Positions 12,301 to 25,809 are shown, counted from the stretch's first letter. The stretch is DNA of 64,000 bases from Galbula dea (GCA_013399015.1 VWZX01005763.1:1893260-1957259), one strand, 5' to 3'. Translations and numbers: made by a program. The notes: a model not told the origin generated them from the sequence alone.

Positions 12301-15300
12301 TTGTCATGCTTGGTAGAACTTTCAGATTTCAACCCAGCTGCATACTTCAACTGACCTAAAAGCTTGGCTGTTGAATTAGTAAGACCAGGACCACAAATTC
12401 CTATTGATCCAAACTAATTTGGCTTTGTGGTGGAAGTATTGACATTTTAATGTATTTCCTACATCTTTTTACATAAAGATAGCAATGTCTGGCTGCCTTG
12501 ACACACAGATCAGAGTTGCTATATAATTTATAGTAAGCCCTTCAGGTACCTTTCTGAGTGTATGATGCCTCAGGCTCAGTACAGATATGAGGAGTCATTA
12601 AGACCAAGGCAAATCCTTTGATATGTCATTGTATAGTCACTCAAAAATATTATGGTAGGGATTTTGGCTAATCAGAACAAAACAAATCTCTTGAGTATCT
12701 TTTGAGTGGTGGGATTTTTTTGGTGTGTTTTTCATTTGGCTTTGAATTCTGAAGTTCAGTGCTTTGCATGCTTTACCTGTTGGTGTTGAATTTTTTTAAA
12801 GCACTATTGCTTTTTCTTTCATGGGCTTAATGGCTCTGTAAAGCATCAACCTTCCCTTAATCCTATCAGGTGTAAGAGCAAGGGGTAATAAAAACAATAT
12901 TGTTGTTATTTTTGACTTCTCTGTTGATCTGGGAATGCATCTGCACTGATCTGTAGCAGTGACAATACTGACACAGTGGCCTAAGGGCTAGCTGTGTACA
13001 GTTTTAGAAGACCTAAGAAGCTGAAAGAGAAAATACACTTAAATGCTCTTCATTGACTGGGAAACTCCCAGCCAAACTGGGAAAACAGATCATTTTGTTG
13101 AACAGCTGCCTGACCACCACCAAGGTTTCAGAGTAGACTCCTAAAGCATGGAAAGGCACATAAGAGGATTTGTAATGGATGAGGAAAATCATAGGAGAAC
13201 AGTGTAATAAATAAATAAATAAATATCCATAAAACTAGTAAGATAGTAGTGCAGATGTCTGAGGACAGTAAAAGAACTTGGCTTACTGAGGCCATATTAG
13301 AAACAGAAATAGAGAAAATGATCCTTCCTCCCTTCAAACTGTCCTTTTTACAGTGTCTAAAACTTCCTGAGTTCTTTTCACATTGCATCAGTGAAGTTCT
13401 TTCTGGCTCCTGTGGCTCTTCTTTTAGTCTGTCTTTAAGATGATTGCATAGCTGCAGGAGAGGTTGATATTCTATCAGACTTCTCCTGCTGCTACACAGT
13501 CTGTCATCTCATTGCCTCTTTGATGAATCTCAACAGCTTTAATTGATTTTAAAAATAGAAGTGACAAAAATAGAATAAACCCCAAAACATATCACCCATT
13601 GCTTTTCCTGTGTAGCATATTATAATTGACTTTAAAGCAGCCAACAGCAATGCTTACAGAAGCAGTTCACCCAGCAGTTTTGGAGTGGGTAGGAGCTCAC
13701 TTCTAGAACAGTTTACAAATGGGTTAGGTGGGTTTTCTGTTACTCATCTAGAAAGAGCTTGACTCAGTGAGGGAACCAAGTTCTGTAGTTTGTGCTATGC
13801 AGAAAGTCAGGAGGAACTTCTCATTACTGGTGAATGTGATGCTCACATAACCACATACAAACAGTAAGCCTGGAAGATCAATTTTCATTTCCTTTTAACT
13901 GCTGAAACTGCTATAGTTCCTACAGATCTTAAATGCTTCACTCAGGGGGATGGGGAAAGCTTTTGAATTCCTGGGTTCCATAGCCAAAAATGATGGAGAA
14001 TGATGGTTGAAATAGGTCAGCCTATTCCTATTAGCAGGCTTGCTGTTGTTTGTCTTGATAGAGCCAGCATAATTCCCATTACACAGTGGCAAGATGGGAA
14101 GGTTTAGAGTTAGGAAAAGCCTGTGGGTGAATGCAAGAGGAGGGGAAGGTGTTTTAAAGTGTGTTTAAAATTAGCAAGATGCAATAATCTCTGCTTTTGT
14201 TTTTAATACCAGTAACATGGTAAACTGAAATTTGACTAAAACTTGAATTGAAAGTGTTTCTTACCTTTCAGAACTTAGAGCTGCCTGTTGAATGGTTGCC
14301 TTCTTAGCCTTGTTCTAGCATGGACCACCCAGGTGGCACATGTACAGCCAGAAGTGGTACTGTAGGACACTGGAATTGATGGTGTAACACTCAGGGGGAA
14401 GAGCATATAATAGCAATAAACACCTTCTGAAAGACTGAGTTTGTCTAAAGGGGAGAATAATGCAGAAGAAAACATTGTTTCCCTGGATTTGTATAGGTGA
14501 GTTGCAGTGCCTATTGACAAAATACTAAAGCACAAGAGGATGTGTTTTATTGCTCCAGCAACAGTTACTTTGGATGTGTGGAAAAGTAACCTTGGACCAT
14601 CACTTCCTCTTAGCTGCTAATTAACTAGCAGGATCATTACAGCTAAGATTCAATTTACCAGCCTCAGAAAGCCTTGCAAATAAGATAAATATGGGATTGG
14701 AAAAGACATTGTTGCTTGTGAGATGAGGCAACCTTCTGCAGAAGTTACAGGACTGAGAGCTAGGAGACCTGACTGCTGTAGCTGCCCCAGGTACAGATTT
14801 CTGTCCTTGCTGAAGTATGCCCCTTTTGGTTACCCTCTTTCCTTCCAATCACTTACTATATCTTGGTCTGGCCCTGCAGCAAAACTAATCTGGTAGACAG
14901 TCCTGTTTGTCAGCAAGTAAGTGCCTCTAATGTGATCTGTGAAGAACTGAGGATGATCAAAGTGTATCTGCCATAAGCTGGTAAATATAAGTAATCTCCA
15001 GGGAAGTTTTTCTTGCTTCCCACATACACTTCTAGGATGTGGTAAAGGCTTGGAAATGAAAAACCAAACAAGAAGTTCTCCCTGTTTCTCCAAATTTTCA
15101 TGAGCTAATGTAGAGTTTCTATAAAATCATGAATAAATCTCAGATACAGTGAGAGATGCACTTACTTCTGGACCCCCACCTCATCTAGGTAAATTCTCTC
15201 TGGCTAGTATAATTCAGAATAGTGCTGACAAGCATGTGCAATGCAGTTTGTACTTCATTTCAGATGGATTTAATTTGATTAGCTTTGAGACAGAACAAAA

Positions 15301-18300
15301 CAACTAAAATTCCACACAGTGAACAGCAATGTTCAGAACTCTGACAGTTTTCCCCAGCATACTGCTCTGATTCACAAGGCCCTAAGCCAAAAACCTGTCT
15401 TGTTCCAATTCCTGACTCCCATGAATTGTGACCTAGTTGCCTTTGGACAAGTGTGTGAAGTTCACATTATGCTACATTCATTCATGGGCTGATGTCTATT
15501 CCTTTAAAGACCATGCAGGGCCTTGCAGATGTCTAGTGTGAAGGTAGGCTGCTTTTAGGTAGAAGTACTGATAAGGAGCATGTTGCTTGATAACTCAGAA
15601 CCTTGTTGCTGAGGATCCTCAGAAAACTAGGTAAGCATTCCCCTCCCTCCTCTGAATGTGTTTTAGCTGCAATAGCTGGAGAACTATTTGGAAGATTAGG
15701 TAGGAACTGATGGAAGTAAGCAGTTATTGTCTATTTCCAAAGCTTTGAAAATCTCCCCAGGTGCCTGAAAGTGCACTTGTAAAATAAAGCAGTAGAAGAA
15801 AAGTGGAGAAAAATTATCCCCAGTCCATGATCCAGCTGGGCTGTTTGGAAAGGGATGCTGGTTCTCAGTCACTGGTATCAAGTGACTGACTAGTTCATCT
15901 GGCAGCTAGGGAACATAACTTTTCTTTGGCACTTTCTTATTGTTTCCAAAGTATTCTGAGATTTAGTGATCAAATTCATTGGCCTAAAAAAAATTGAGAT
16001 TTTAAAAAGCAGAGTAAATAAAGTAAAACAAATAACCAATGAAAGACTAAACAAGGCATTACCATGGATTAGTCAGAAAGGAGCAAAGGGTACCTGCTCT
16101 AGAGGGTTTGTGAACAAAAGCTATTGATGGTTAGGTACTGCCTTTTGTACCAGGTGTGCAGAAAAATGAGCTGCAATAAGTAGAAATCAGCAGACTCTCT
16201 CTTACTGTTTCAATATCAGGAACAAACCCCTGCATTTGCTCAAGACAATAGATGGTTTCTTGTTAGCTGAGCCAGGACTTCTTCCCTTGGTGTATTTCCA
16301 TAAAGCACTGTAGTTGAGAAGAACAGATACTTCAAAAGGATCATGGGTAAAGCCAGTTTGAATGTTATTTGTTGTGAATCCACCCTTTTAATTAAAATGA
16401 TTGGATTTTCTTTATTTTAGACTTAATCTAAGTATTTATAAACATTTGTGGATTTGCCCCAATTAACAGCTTTTACCTGTGGGTAGTTTACTGACTGTTT
16501 TAATTATCCTGTAGTCATCCATATAGTGCATGTGCTGATTCCAGGATATTATGTCTACTGTTTTGCTGACTGCTGAATTTTAAACACAATAATAGAATAA
16601 TCATTTATATTTTTATTAGTGGAACTTAAGAGTTCTGGATACTAAAAAAAAATTCTCACAGGTATCTACAAATTATATCATCAAATTATTTATTGCAGCC
16701 TGTACTGAATTTGTTGCTCTGTCTCATAAGTCTCAGGGCTCTTCTTCACAGAGCAACTATGACACTCTTCTTCCAATGTAGTTGTGTTCAAAAGCCATTT
16801 GCAGCTTTCCACCTAGTAGATTTACCATGTAGTCATAATTGTCCAAATCATGTTTGGGTGTGTGCTTAAACTTACATCTGCTAAAGATGTAATGGAAAGG
16901 GACATAAAGCTAGTCACAAAATCAGACAGATATTGCAGTTTTCAAATTAAGAAAATATTTCCCTAAGAGTTCAAATAACTTTTTTAGCCTCAAAAATGTC
17001 TTAATTGTTTTTCCTTTGAAACTATTACTTTCTAAGATTGCCTAGATAGGCTGATTGTGTTCTCTGAAGAGGAAAACAAAGGAGGCCTAAGAGCTGTGAC
17101 AGCTATGCTTGGGTCAACTATTTTTCTTGCTTTTAGTCAGCTGAAACATTAATTTTACATGGGTATTCCCTGCATTTAACTGAAAAAATGATAGCTTGAA
17201 AATTGTAGCTGAGTCTAATTCGCTTTAATTGTGATTTAATTAAGGAAGGCCTTAACTGTTTGCTCAAAAGCATCAGCACCTATTTGGTGCCTAAAGAAAA
17301 AGAACTGATGAAGGTAAAAGGAGATCAGTCAGGAAGTATGATCTGTACTTCTCTATCCTGCTTGACTTCATTTTGTAAGTCTCTTTGCTTTCACAAGAAT
17401 TTATGTTTCTAAAGTAGAACAAGTTGTTATAGCTCATTAAAATGTATAAGTATATAATCTCTTGCTGCTTTCTGAGAAGTTCAGTGCTTACTGCATAAAT
17501 TAACACACCTACACCTCAAGAATGAAGAGGGTGAAAAAAGTAGTGCAAGGTTCCTGACTTTAGAAAGAAGACTGGCTGGAGGTGCCTTGCTTCATAATGC
17601 TTGCCCCAAGCTAAAGGCATTTTGTCATGAGACTATCAGTTGCCAAGATATTAAACCTCATTTCATGGAGACAAATGGATTTGTGGGATGCCAGGAAAAA
17701 GTATGAGGTAAGTACATGTTAGATACATTACATGACAAGATAAAAGATGCAGTTCTATCTGAGATAATTAACTGCAATGTAGAGAAAGAAAATACTTTGT
17801 CTAGTCAAGGTATATACCAGGTCCAAAACAAGGAATGCATCAGTGAACCAACTCAGTTAGTGAAAACCTGGTATGTGAGGAGTGGGGGGTGAAGGACATA
17901 GGTTTCTAATTTTCCCTGAAATGGAAATGCTGAGGAAACTTCTTTTTTGGAAACTCCATGACATAGTGCCTCTGGAAGGAGCTGTGTTCTCTTTACTGCC
18001 ACAGTTGTTCATCCAATTGATGTTCTTATCAGTGTTATTTCATTTCTTTTTTTCTGACCTGTCCTACCAAGCCACTGGAGCACAACTAACATATCAGCCA
18101 TTGCCTTCCTCCCCCTTTACTCAGGGACAGCTCAAGCTCATGCATGCTTTGATACTGCTATAAATGAAAAGGAATGTGTGCATGCTTCCATCTCATTGGA
18201 GCTGGGGGGTGTAAGGGCAGCTATTGCTTCAACATAAGCACTCCCAGTCTAAAGTCTGGAGACTCCTGAGACAAATTGTCACCAAAGTGAAGGGAAGCAT

Positions 18301-21300
18301 GGGGTCACTTTAATTTTTTCCTCTCCCTACTTTGGTCCTCTGTAATCACCTCTTCTTGGGGTGACCTGTCCATGGAGCTTACACACTTAGGAGAAGTAAA
18401 TCTCTTGCCTTTGGACTAGACCACTTTTTCTGGATGGCAGATATCTTTCTGGGGAAGCTGCCTTCACCTGCCACTAACCTGTACACAAGGGCAAGATCAT
18501 TACACCCCCTTCCCCACTTTCAGCTTTGAGAGCTGTCAATGGTCAGTATGTGCTGTTTGTGCTCTGAGAAGCTTTGTATTTGCTGAGAGGCGTCTCTGTG
18601 CATTAGTTATGGTTAAGCAAACTGTAATTGAGTTTGAAACACAGAAGAATGTGTCTAACCCCTATGCATAGCACAACTACTGTGAGATTACAGGGCTAAG
18701 GTGGAAGTTAAGCAGGACCTCATTAAAATATTGACACTACCTCACTGCTGAGAGCATGGCAGCGAGTGTGCATTTCATGTTAAGCCATCAAGTTTCTATC
18801 TACTAAGCAGAATGCATTTCTCTGTGGGATACTTCTTCAGAGCCTGTGTGTGGCTCTGCTTCTCCTGCTTTTAATTTTCTACTGACACATATGTGATAAG
18901 GGCAGACATAATGAAAGCTTAGACATGTCACTGGACTCTCAAAGCCAAGAGATGTGAAACTGAACAGTGTTGTCTAGATTTGTTTGGGATTTTTTTGACA
19001 GAAGCTCTGTGTGTGGTATAGCAACCTTTTGCTTTAGACCTTGCATGTATTCAAATTTATTTAGGTCTGAAAAAAGGATTCAGTCTCATCCTAGTCTGAA
19101 TGATGACATTACAAATATTTTAGCAAAGTGACAAACTACCTCAAGAGAAGGTGCTGGGATATGAGTGCTGGCTCTTCAGCCAATTTCTCTGCAGAAAGCT
19201 TGCATGGTAACTACTGTGCTCAGCTTGGAAAGAAGGATCCAGGCATTGGCCTCAGCCTTCTCTGTGGGGAAAAGCTCTATCTGCATAAAGCTCCAGAGTC
19301 AATGTGGTGTTCTTCAGGCAGAGATGAACCACCTGCTTTGAGTAACTTCCAAGTCCAATGCACTAGGCTGATCCTGGAAAAAAGAAAGTCAAACTGACGT
19401 TTGAATTCTGTGTGCACTCTGTACATGTATGCCTGTACTTCAGGCAAAAGGGTTTGTACCCAAACCTTGATTCTGTTTCTCACTGTGTTTCAAAAACCCT
19501 ATTTGAGTGTGTGTGGTTTTTCTGAAGCACCCTTCCTCACCCTAGAGAAACAAACAATTAGTCATGCTTGCAGATGGGATATTAAATAAACAGATGATCC
19601 AGTTTGAGTGGACAGTTTGTGGAGAATACTGATGTATTGCTATCTCTATACATTCTGCTCCAATGAGGAATGCTGCCTCAGTCTAGAGATAACCACTGTG
19701 CCATAAATAACCTAGTTTGATAATGATGAGGAAATCTCCATGCAATGTTCCTGATGCTTTGATAATACTAACTGGAATGACAGAGTGAATGAAAAAGCAG
19801 TGTGTTCATTATCTGCCTGGCAGGAATGCCAGAAAACAGTGGAGAAGATGGTATCAGGGCTGGAATGCTGTTGCTGAAGTGCTAGATGATGTTGATTCTA
19901 AAGTTGCTGCTGCTTTACTCCTGGTGGTCATAGGCAAGTGAGACCATCTGGTTGTATGCCACTTGATCACGTTTGAAAACCAGGTATTAGTAGAAACTGC
20001 CTTGGGATTCCAGTGTGGTTGGATTTCTATACATGGAAAATGCTCAAAACTATTGGTGGTATTATTGCAAGTAATAATGGCATGGGCTATGGTATGCTGA
20101 GAGTTCTAGCCACACTGGCTACATGTGTTCAGGTAAGGTGTCAATTCTTCATTTTAAGCAGATCAATTTTCAAAGCTATTCCTTGAAGCTATATTTTTCT
20201 TAAGTGCCAACAAAACTGTTTCTTGATGTGTTAATTACCTCTGTACTTGAGGTAATCTAGGACACAGCTAGTAGGAACAATTGCCTGTACTTGCTAGATT
20301 TGCTTCCAAACAGATCATTAAAGCTCCATTTATGGTGCATCCTGAGACAGCTGTGCCTTTGGGAGTGCAATGAAGATGATCAAGTGTGTCTGTGACAGCA
20401 CTTTCTGGGCCCAAGAGAACCCCCAGCACCTCTGCATGTCTGTGTCTGAGTGAGGCCTCCTTGGTGCACACCATCTATTCCCACACCTCTCTTCCCTGGG
20501 AAGGAGAGCTGGGTGCACAGGGCAGGCAGGAATCTGGTGTGCTCCAGCCACATCTCCATCTCTGACAGTCAGGAGAGCAGGGACCACCAGGCACAAGATA
20601 AATAATGTGGAGACTGAAACCAATTTTCAATGTAACAGGAAAAATCCTATTTGTTCTTAATGAATGTAACAGTGCATCAGACCAACGTGGAAAAACTTGT
20701 GGGAAGGAATTTGAAAGAAGATAGCTTCTGTGATGACATGCTTCCCCAAAGCACAGGGAAAAGGAGTGACTTGGATTATCCTTCTTTGGGTGAGAAATTC
20801 CTGCCTTCTATGCCAAAGTCTTTCTGCAGTCAGACAGAAGAATGGACCAGAACAGATGCCCAACTAGTTGACTGTTGTGTCCAATAATACCAAGTAACAG
20901 AAACTTAAGGAAAGGAATATAAACCCCTTAAATACTGGAGTGTATTCTCTGACAGTACCCAGGATGTATGATGGACCCCAACAATCACCCCCTTTGCCTT
21001 TTTGGCATCCACAACATGATGGCAGTCTGGGATGAACTGAGTAACCTCCTGGCACCAGTGGGAGCAGTCAGCTCTGGCATTGCTCTTTCTAAACCTAAAG
21101 TGCCAACTGGAAAATAGGGAGATTCATCCCTTTTGTGCTGGGGAGGGCTGTAATAAAACTAGGCATCCAAGCTCACAGTCTGTCATACCTGTTCCAGAGA
21201 TTATTCTTGAGCATTTGCTGTGTAGTTTGAAGTTAAGGGATTAAACTTTCTCCTGATGCAAATAGGCTAAGCTGTCTTTGATGCCAGTGGAAACTGTACT

Positions 21301-22192
21301 GGCTGAACCCCAGGTTGAACTTAGCTTACATCCTTGGCTAATATTTTTACTTCTCACCCACCCACACTGTGATCCTGAATGGCAAATTAGGAAAGTACAA
21401 TTTCCTACAATGCACTTTTATGTCTCTTTGGGATGACAGTTAACTTGTAATATAGTGATCTTAGATTTTACATGCAGAAAATTAAAGTAAGCATGGGTGT
21501 GAGTGAATCAGTTACATTTCTGAATGCTGTGTAATTACTGTAGTCCCTTATTAAACATGCTGGAAATACATGCAAAATAAATTATAGAGCATATTCTGTA
21601 TTAGTTTGGAATTTATTATATCAAAGCCTTCAGAGAAAAATACTTTCCCTTACATCACAACCTTCTCTTCAAGTAACCTTGCTTTTGTATGCCTTTATAC
21701 CTTTAGCTGACCTTCTTAGACTTCTAGCAATATCCAGAAACTTAATATATAGTAATATACAGCAATATTTTCTGTCTATACTCATCTTACTGTCTGAGAC
21801 CATTATAAAAAAAGCTCAAACAGGGACATAACACCTTTGTTTCTCAGAGACATACTCAGTCATTTACTCAATACTGTCTACACTGGCCTGCAAACAGAAT
21901 AAACTGGCTTTGTACTTTCCCACAGGGAAGAGCAGGGAGTAATTTGAGGCCCTTCAGGATCAGTATCCTTATCCCCAAATATTTTTCAGCATTCTCAGGG
22001 TTGGGGGCTATACTTAGAGAGCCTTTTAGCTGCTAAAAACTTTGCTAGAAGCCTAGTTAACTCTTTCCCTGAGCTACTGCTCTGCCAGTCTCCACCACAA
22101 GACTGAATTTGGAGCAAATTTTAAGTAACCCTGTGGTTAAGATGAGCCACTCCTCTTAATGTACTTATGTTGAGCCATTTTTCTCTGTGGTG
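9360..22192. other. Intergenic, no gene recognised
   Basis: Nearly 13 kb of AT-rich DNA holds only short open frames that I cannot relate to any protein. A short (AATA)n microsatellite sits at 13206-13224. A phrase near 15428-15455 (GTGACCTAGTTGCC, then GGACAAGTGTG) faintly recalls a MIR core but is not enough to call. Regulatory elements of KCNIP1 could lie here but cannot be seen by eye. Confidence 0.5.
13206..13224. repeat. (AATA)n microsatellite
   Basis: Between four and five tandem AATA units, preceded by GTGT and followed by TATCC. Confidence 0.9.
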
Positions 22193-22198
22193 TATGGG

Positions 22199-22768
22199 TG
22201 TGCTGGTTTTGGCTGGGGTAGAACCTGCTTCATAGTAGCTAGTATGATGGGCTATGTTTTGGACTTGTGCTGAAAGCAGTGTTGCTATCACAGCAATGTT
22301 TCTGTTCCTGCTGAGCAGTGCTCACACAGAGTCAAGACCTTTCCTGATTCTCACCCTGCCAGGGTCTAGGCTGAGGGTGCACAAGCTGGAAGGGGATACA
22401 GCCAGGCCAGGTGACCCCAAATGACCACATACCATATAATGTCATGCTCAGCATATTTGGGGGGGGGGGGGGGAGAAAGAAAGGGAGGACATTTGGAGAG
22501 GTGCTGTTTGTCTCCCCAGGTAACCATCACACCCCTCCATGGAACCTTGCTCTCCTGGAGACGGCTGAATGCCTGCCTGCCAGTGGGAAGTGGGGAATGA
22601 ATTCCTTGTTTTGCTTTGCTTGTGTGCACAGCTTTTGTTTTACCTTGTAAACAACCCAAGAGTTTTCATAGTTTTTTTTACTTTTCTAGTTCTCCCCTGT
22701 CCTGCTGTGGAGGGAATGAGCAAGTGGCTCTGTGGAGCTTGGTTGCCAGCTGGGGTTAAACCATGACA
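22199..22768 (+). mobile_element. Solo LTR of an endogenous retrovirus
   Basis: The element starts TGTGCTGGTTTTGGCTGGGG and ends GGGTTAAACCATGACA, giving TG...CA termini and 570 bases. Its inside matches an LTR type common in bird genomes. It has the CTATGTTTTGGA and GCTGAGCAGTGCT blocks, ATGTCATGCTCAGCAT before the start-site region, and the AATTCCTTGTTTTGCTTTGC block near the 3' end. Flanking hexamers TATGGG (22193-22198) and TATGAG (22769-22774) look like a target-site duplication with one change. A 6-bp duplication favours an ERVK-type element. No internal viral genes adjoin it, so it is a solo LTR. The usual TATA-like block is replaced by a run of 15 G at 22459-22473. It lies in the same orientation as KCNIP1, about 3 kb upstream of that first exon. 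Confidence 0.85.
22459..22473 (+). repeat. Poly-G run inside the LTR
   Basis: Fifteen consecutive G follow GCATATTT within the LTR, where related LTRs have an A/G-rich stretch after a TATA-like box. It could be a polymerase-slippage expansion, or an assembly or sequencing length error. Confidence 0.9.
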
Positions 22769-23299
22769 TATGAGCCAAAAGAGGCAAAGGGATATCAAAG
22801 AAGAAATCTGGGTGAAACTGGAGTGCCTGGGAGACTTAAAGTGCTATCAAGGACGTGATAGTTTTCTTCTCCCTGCTATGCAAGACCTCTCAGTTTCCAT
22901 TACTTGCTTTAATATAGCTCCTAGCTCTTATGTCCATTGTCCTACATTCTCTTCCCCCTTATATCATGATGTATATAAATGCAATTAAACATGCTGCAAA
23001 CTTTGATAGAGACATACTAATTAACAACCTGCTGATTCCTTGATTTCCCTATTGACATCTTACTGCCTTATTACAACTTACTTTTTCTTTTGAAGAATCA
23101 CATTTCCAAGTTTGAATTGGATCTCTGGGAATAAAGGACAGGCTTGGAGATAGCTTCATGAAGTTACTTGGCACTCTGCTTTCCACAAATCTACCATTCA
23201 TTTTGTGTAGTCAGCTGAGGTTATCAAGCCAAGAATGCTCCAGAAAGTGGTTCTTTGGCTTTTTCAACACCTGCTCCCTTCTTTTCCCACACTCCATCC

Positions 23300-23543
23300 A
23301 ACAATGGCTTCAAATTGCACCAGGGGAGGTTTGGGTTGGATATTGGGAATGATTTCTTCACTGAAGGAGTTGATAGGCAGGGGCATAGGCTGCCCAGGGG
23401 AGTGGTGGAGTCACCATCTCTGGAGGTGTTAAAAAAAATAATGTGTAGATGTGGCACTTTGTTTAGGGACATGGTGGTGCTGGGTCACTAATTGGACTTG
23501 ATTATCTTAGAAGTTTTTTCCAAACTTAGTAGTTCTGTGATTG
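23300..23543 (+). repeat. CR1 LINE 3' end, older subfamily
   Basis: A sense-strand CR1 tail of about 245 bases. Landmarks in order are ACAATGGCTTCAAA, GGGTTGGATATTGGGAATGA, TTCTTCACTGAAGG, GGCTGCCCAGGGGAGTGGTG, TCTGGAGGTGTT, GGGACATGGTGGTGCTGGGT and GTAGTTCTGTGATT. The middle part (GGACATGGTGGTGCTGGGTC) fits the older CR1-C/F type rather than the younger type seen at 9277. It is moderately diverged. Confidence 0.88.
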
Positions 23544-24199
23544 TTAGTGGAAGTCATATCCTCTATAATAAAGGCTCTGGGCTATGTGGAGGTTATAGTG
23601 GCAAGAAGCACAAGACCTGAGAATACTTGCTGAAATACCCAAATTGAAATCCAGGTGGGAAGATTTGGTGGCAGCAGGGGACCCTGCTTCTCTCCTCTGC
23701 TCACAGTGCCCTGAGGAGGGGTGGCCATGAATCAACGGGGGCGGTGTCTGAGTGCTCAGCTGCCTGGCTTTGGCCAAGGAACATAATAAAGGTGAAGACC
23801 AGGCTTTGAAGAAACTTATGAAAAATTTACCTGAAAGGCTATGTGGGACCATAACCCCAAGATAGATCCACAGCCGCAGGTGATGTCAATATGAGGCTAG
23901 CAGCAGCATCCTGCCACCCCTGCCAGCCAGGGTCAACCATCCTCAGGCACTCCTGCATGGTTTTACAGAACATTTCCTTTGGGTTTTGGGGGGAGTTTTC
24001 CAAAGCTGGGGACTATGAAATCTGAAAAGACCTGAAATAGAGTGTTAGGCGTTTAAGGCTAGAGGCAACTTGGTGGAAGTTTGCGGGCAACAAAATGCTC
24101 TGTGCCTGATGGCTTACCTCGGGGGGTGACAGCCCAGGCACGAGCTTCATGGTGGCTATGACTGAAGTAATTTTGTCCCTGTGTGGCTTTTTACCTGCC
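23544..24199. other. Intergenic, nothing recognised
   Basis: Between the CR1 tail and the CpG-rich block the GC content rises a little. I see no gene, repeat or clear promoter element. Confidence 0.4.
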
Positions 24200-25721
24200 A
24201 AAGTACTACCTTCTGAGGTAAAATGAGGTGGTGTGAAGGCTCTAGGGCCAGTGCTCCACATCTCCCTGCGTGAGAAGGAGCTGACCGGGACCGCCGTGGG
24301 AAAGGTGCGGGCAGCCGAGAATGCCCTTGAGAGGGGAGGAGGAGAGCACGGAAGGTTCTTCCCGGCGGTAAGGACAGACAGCCGTCGGTCTCACAGCACG
24401 GTGAACGATCACTTGGCAAGCCCCTGAATTTTGCCTGAGGGGGGTGTAAGTTATACTCTAAAGCAGTTTAGAGCCCTCACAGTGAAGTGGATTACCGCTG
24501 CTCCCTGAAGTGAGAGGCTGTTTGTCGGTTTCTCCGTCAAAGCAGAGGGCTCAGCTGCTGCTGCCGAGAGGTGAGGGCGGGCTCCAGGTGGCTGTTCCAG
24601 ACAGGGCTGATCAAGCTATCGAACGAGCGGCACCGTGAGCAGAAGCCTGAAGTAATCTCTTTAACCCACCCCGGGATAAGCAAATACTGCATTTTTGGGG
24701 GTTGTTTAAAAACACCTGAGAGCACTTCGGCGTGAATTAAAGTCCAAAGCTGCCTCGTCTTACCCAGTGCTCAGGTGGGGGTCAGAAGCTCTGAGGCACA
24801 TTTGCTTTGCTGCTGGGCGCATCAGGTCTTTTTGTTCAGAAATATTCTAGGCACGCAGAAATAATTGACTGAACTGGAGAAGGCAGAGCTACGGCTGTTG
24901 CTAGGGGATAGACTCGTAGTACAGTAAGAGGGAGCCTTGTGAGCACAGGAGGAGCAAAATGTTGAGGTAGTGTACAAAAAGTACCGATCTGAAGCAGCTC
25001 TGTGCGCCGCAGAGGGGAGAGCAGGAGCCCCGCGGGCTTTTGGAGGCTGACTGGCACATCCCCAAGCGGTGAGCAAATAACCAGCTAAGCAGCATCTAAA
25101 ATCAAAAGAAAAGAGACTTTTTCTGGGCGCAGCCTTGCTTTCCTACTTCTAGCAGGTTTTGCAAAGTGCAAGTACAGTGCCGGTAGAAGGAAAAAAAAAA
25201 ACCCTGTTATTTGCTGGCCCCCTTGGGCCCGACGAGAGTAAAATTGACGAGTTAATTGAAATCAGCTGGAAACGAGAGACAAGAAAACGGTCTTCAAGCA
25301 GCAGCTTCTGCTGTTTGCAGCAGTCACCATCCTGTACCTCCAGCATTAACTACTGCATTGGCAGTGCCCGGCGAGGCAGCCTGCAAAGCCTGCTCAAGCA
25401 AACCCTCCTCTTCCTCCTTCTCCCCTGTCTCCCTGAGGTGTTGCCTGTGCTTAGCAACTTCTAGCAGGGCATCGCGGCGTGCGTGTGCCACCAAACCGAG
25501 AGGCTGGAGGGGAGAGCTATGCCCTTAACAACCAGGGCAGGCAAAACACTCCGCTGCAAGCTTTCCTAAGAGCTTCAGGGAGCAAACCTCGGTGCGTGAG
25601 GGCAGAGTTCCGTGCGTTGCACAAACTGTCGTCTCAACTTTGTAAAGGACTTGCTTTGCTGTTTTGGGTTTTTTTGTTATTCCTGGACTGTGTAAGAAGA
25701 GCCTTTCTGCTTGTTTGAACA
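24200..25721 (+). promoter_or_regulatory. KCNIP1: CpG-rich promoter and 5' leader region of KCNIP1
   Basis: CpG pairs are rare elsewhere in the window but cluster here, notably at 24265-24410, 24500-24740, 25000-25080 and 25370-25600. The block ends at the KCNIP1 start codon. In vertebrates such blocks are usually unmethylated promoters, so transcription of this isoform probably starts here and runs right. No TATA box is obvious near the start codon. At 24367/24368 the sequence CGGCG|GTAAGG resembles a splice donor, so an untranslated upstream exon is possible but unproven. The exact start site cannot be fixed from sequence. Confidence 0.6.
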
Positions 25722-25809
25722 ATGAGCGGCTGTTCGAAGAGATGCAAGCATGGGATTGTCAAATTTGCCCAGACCATTTTCAAGCTCATCACGGGGACTC
25801 TCAGCAAAG
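25722..25809 (+). CDS. KCNIP1: KCNIP1 (KChIP1), first coding exon of the MSGCSKRCK isoform
   Basis: KCNIP1 encodes KChIP1, an EF-hand calcium sensor that binds the cytoplasmic N-terminus of Kv4 channels and controls their surface level and gating. This exon gives 29 complete codons, MSGCSKRCK at the start and FKLITGTLSK at the end, then one base (G) before the donor AAAG|GTAAGA. This matches an alternative KChIP1 N-terminus that I remember from mammals; the bird version has HGI after MSGCSKRCK, where I recall LGF. The ATG has A at -3. Phase 1 fits the known next exon, which begins by completing an Asp codon (DKIEDELEM). Cys4 and Cys8 beside basic residues could be palmitoylated; this is inference from other KChIPs. 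The EF-hand exons are not in the window. They should lie to the right of 64,000. The myristoylated MGAVMG first exon was not found either. Confidence 0.9.

Noticed and set aside
15420..15470. A MIR-type SINE core
   Set aside because: Only about 25 bases resemble the core (GTGACC...GGACAAGT), too few to separate from chance.
1..24000. 5' exons of LCP2, the expected left neighbour on the minus strand
   Set aside because: I looked for its SAM-domain start and found no matching segment. The gene probably lies further left.
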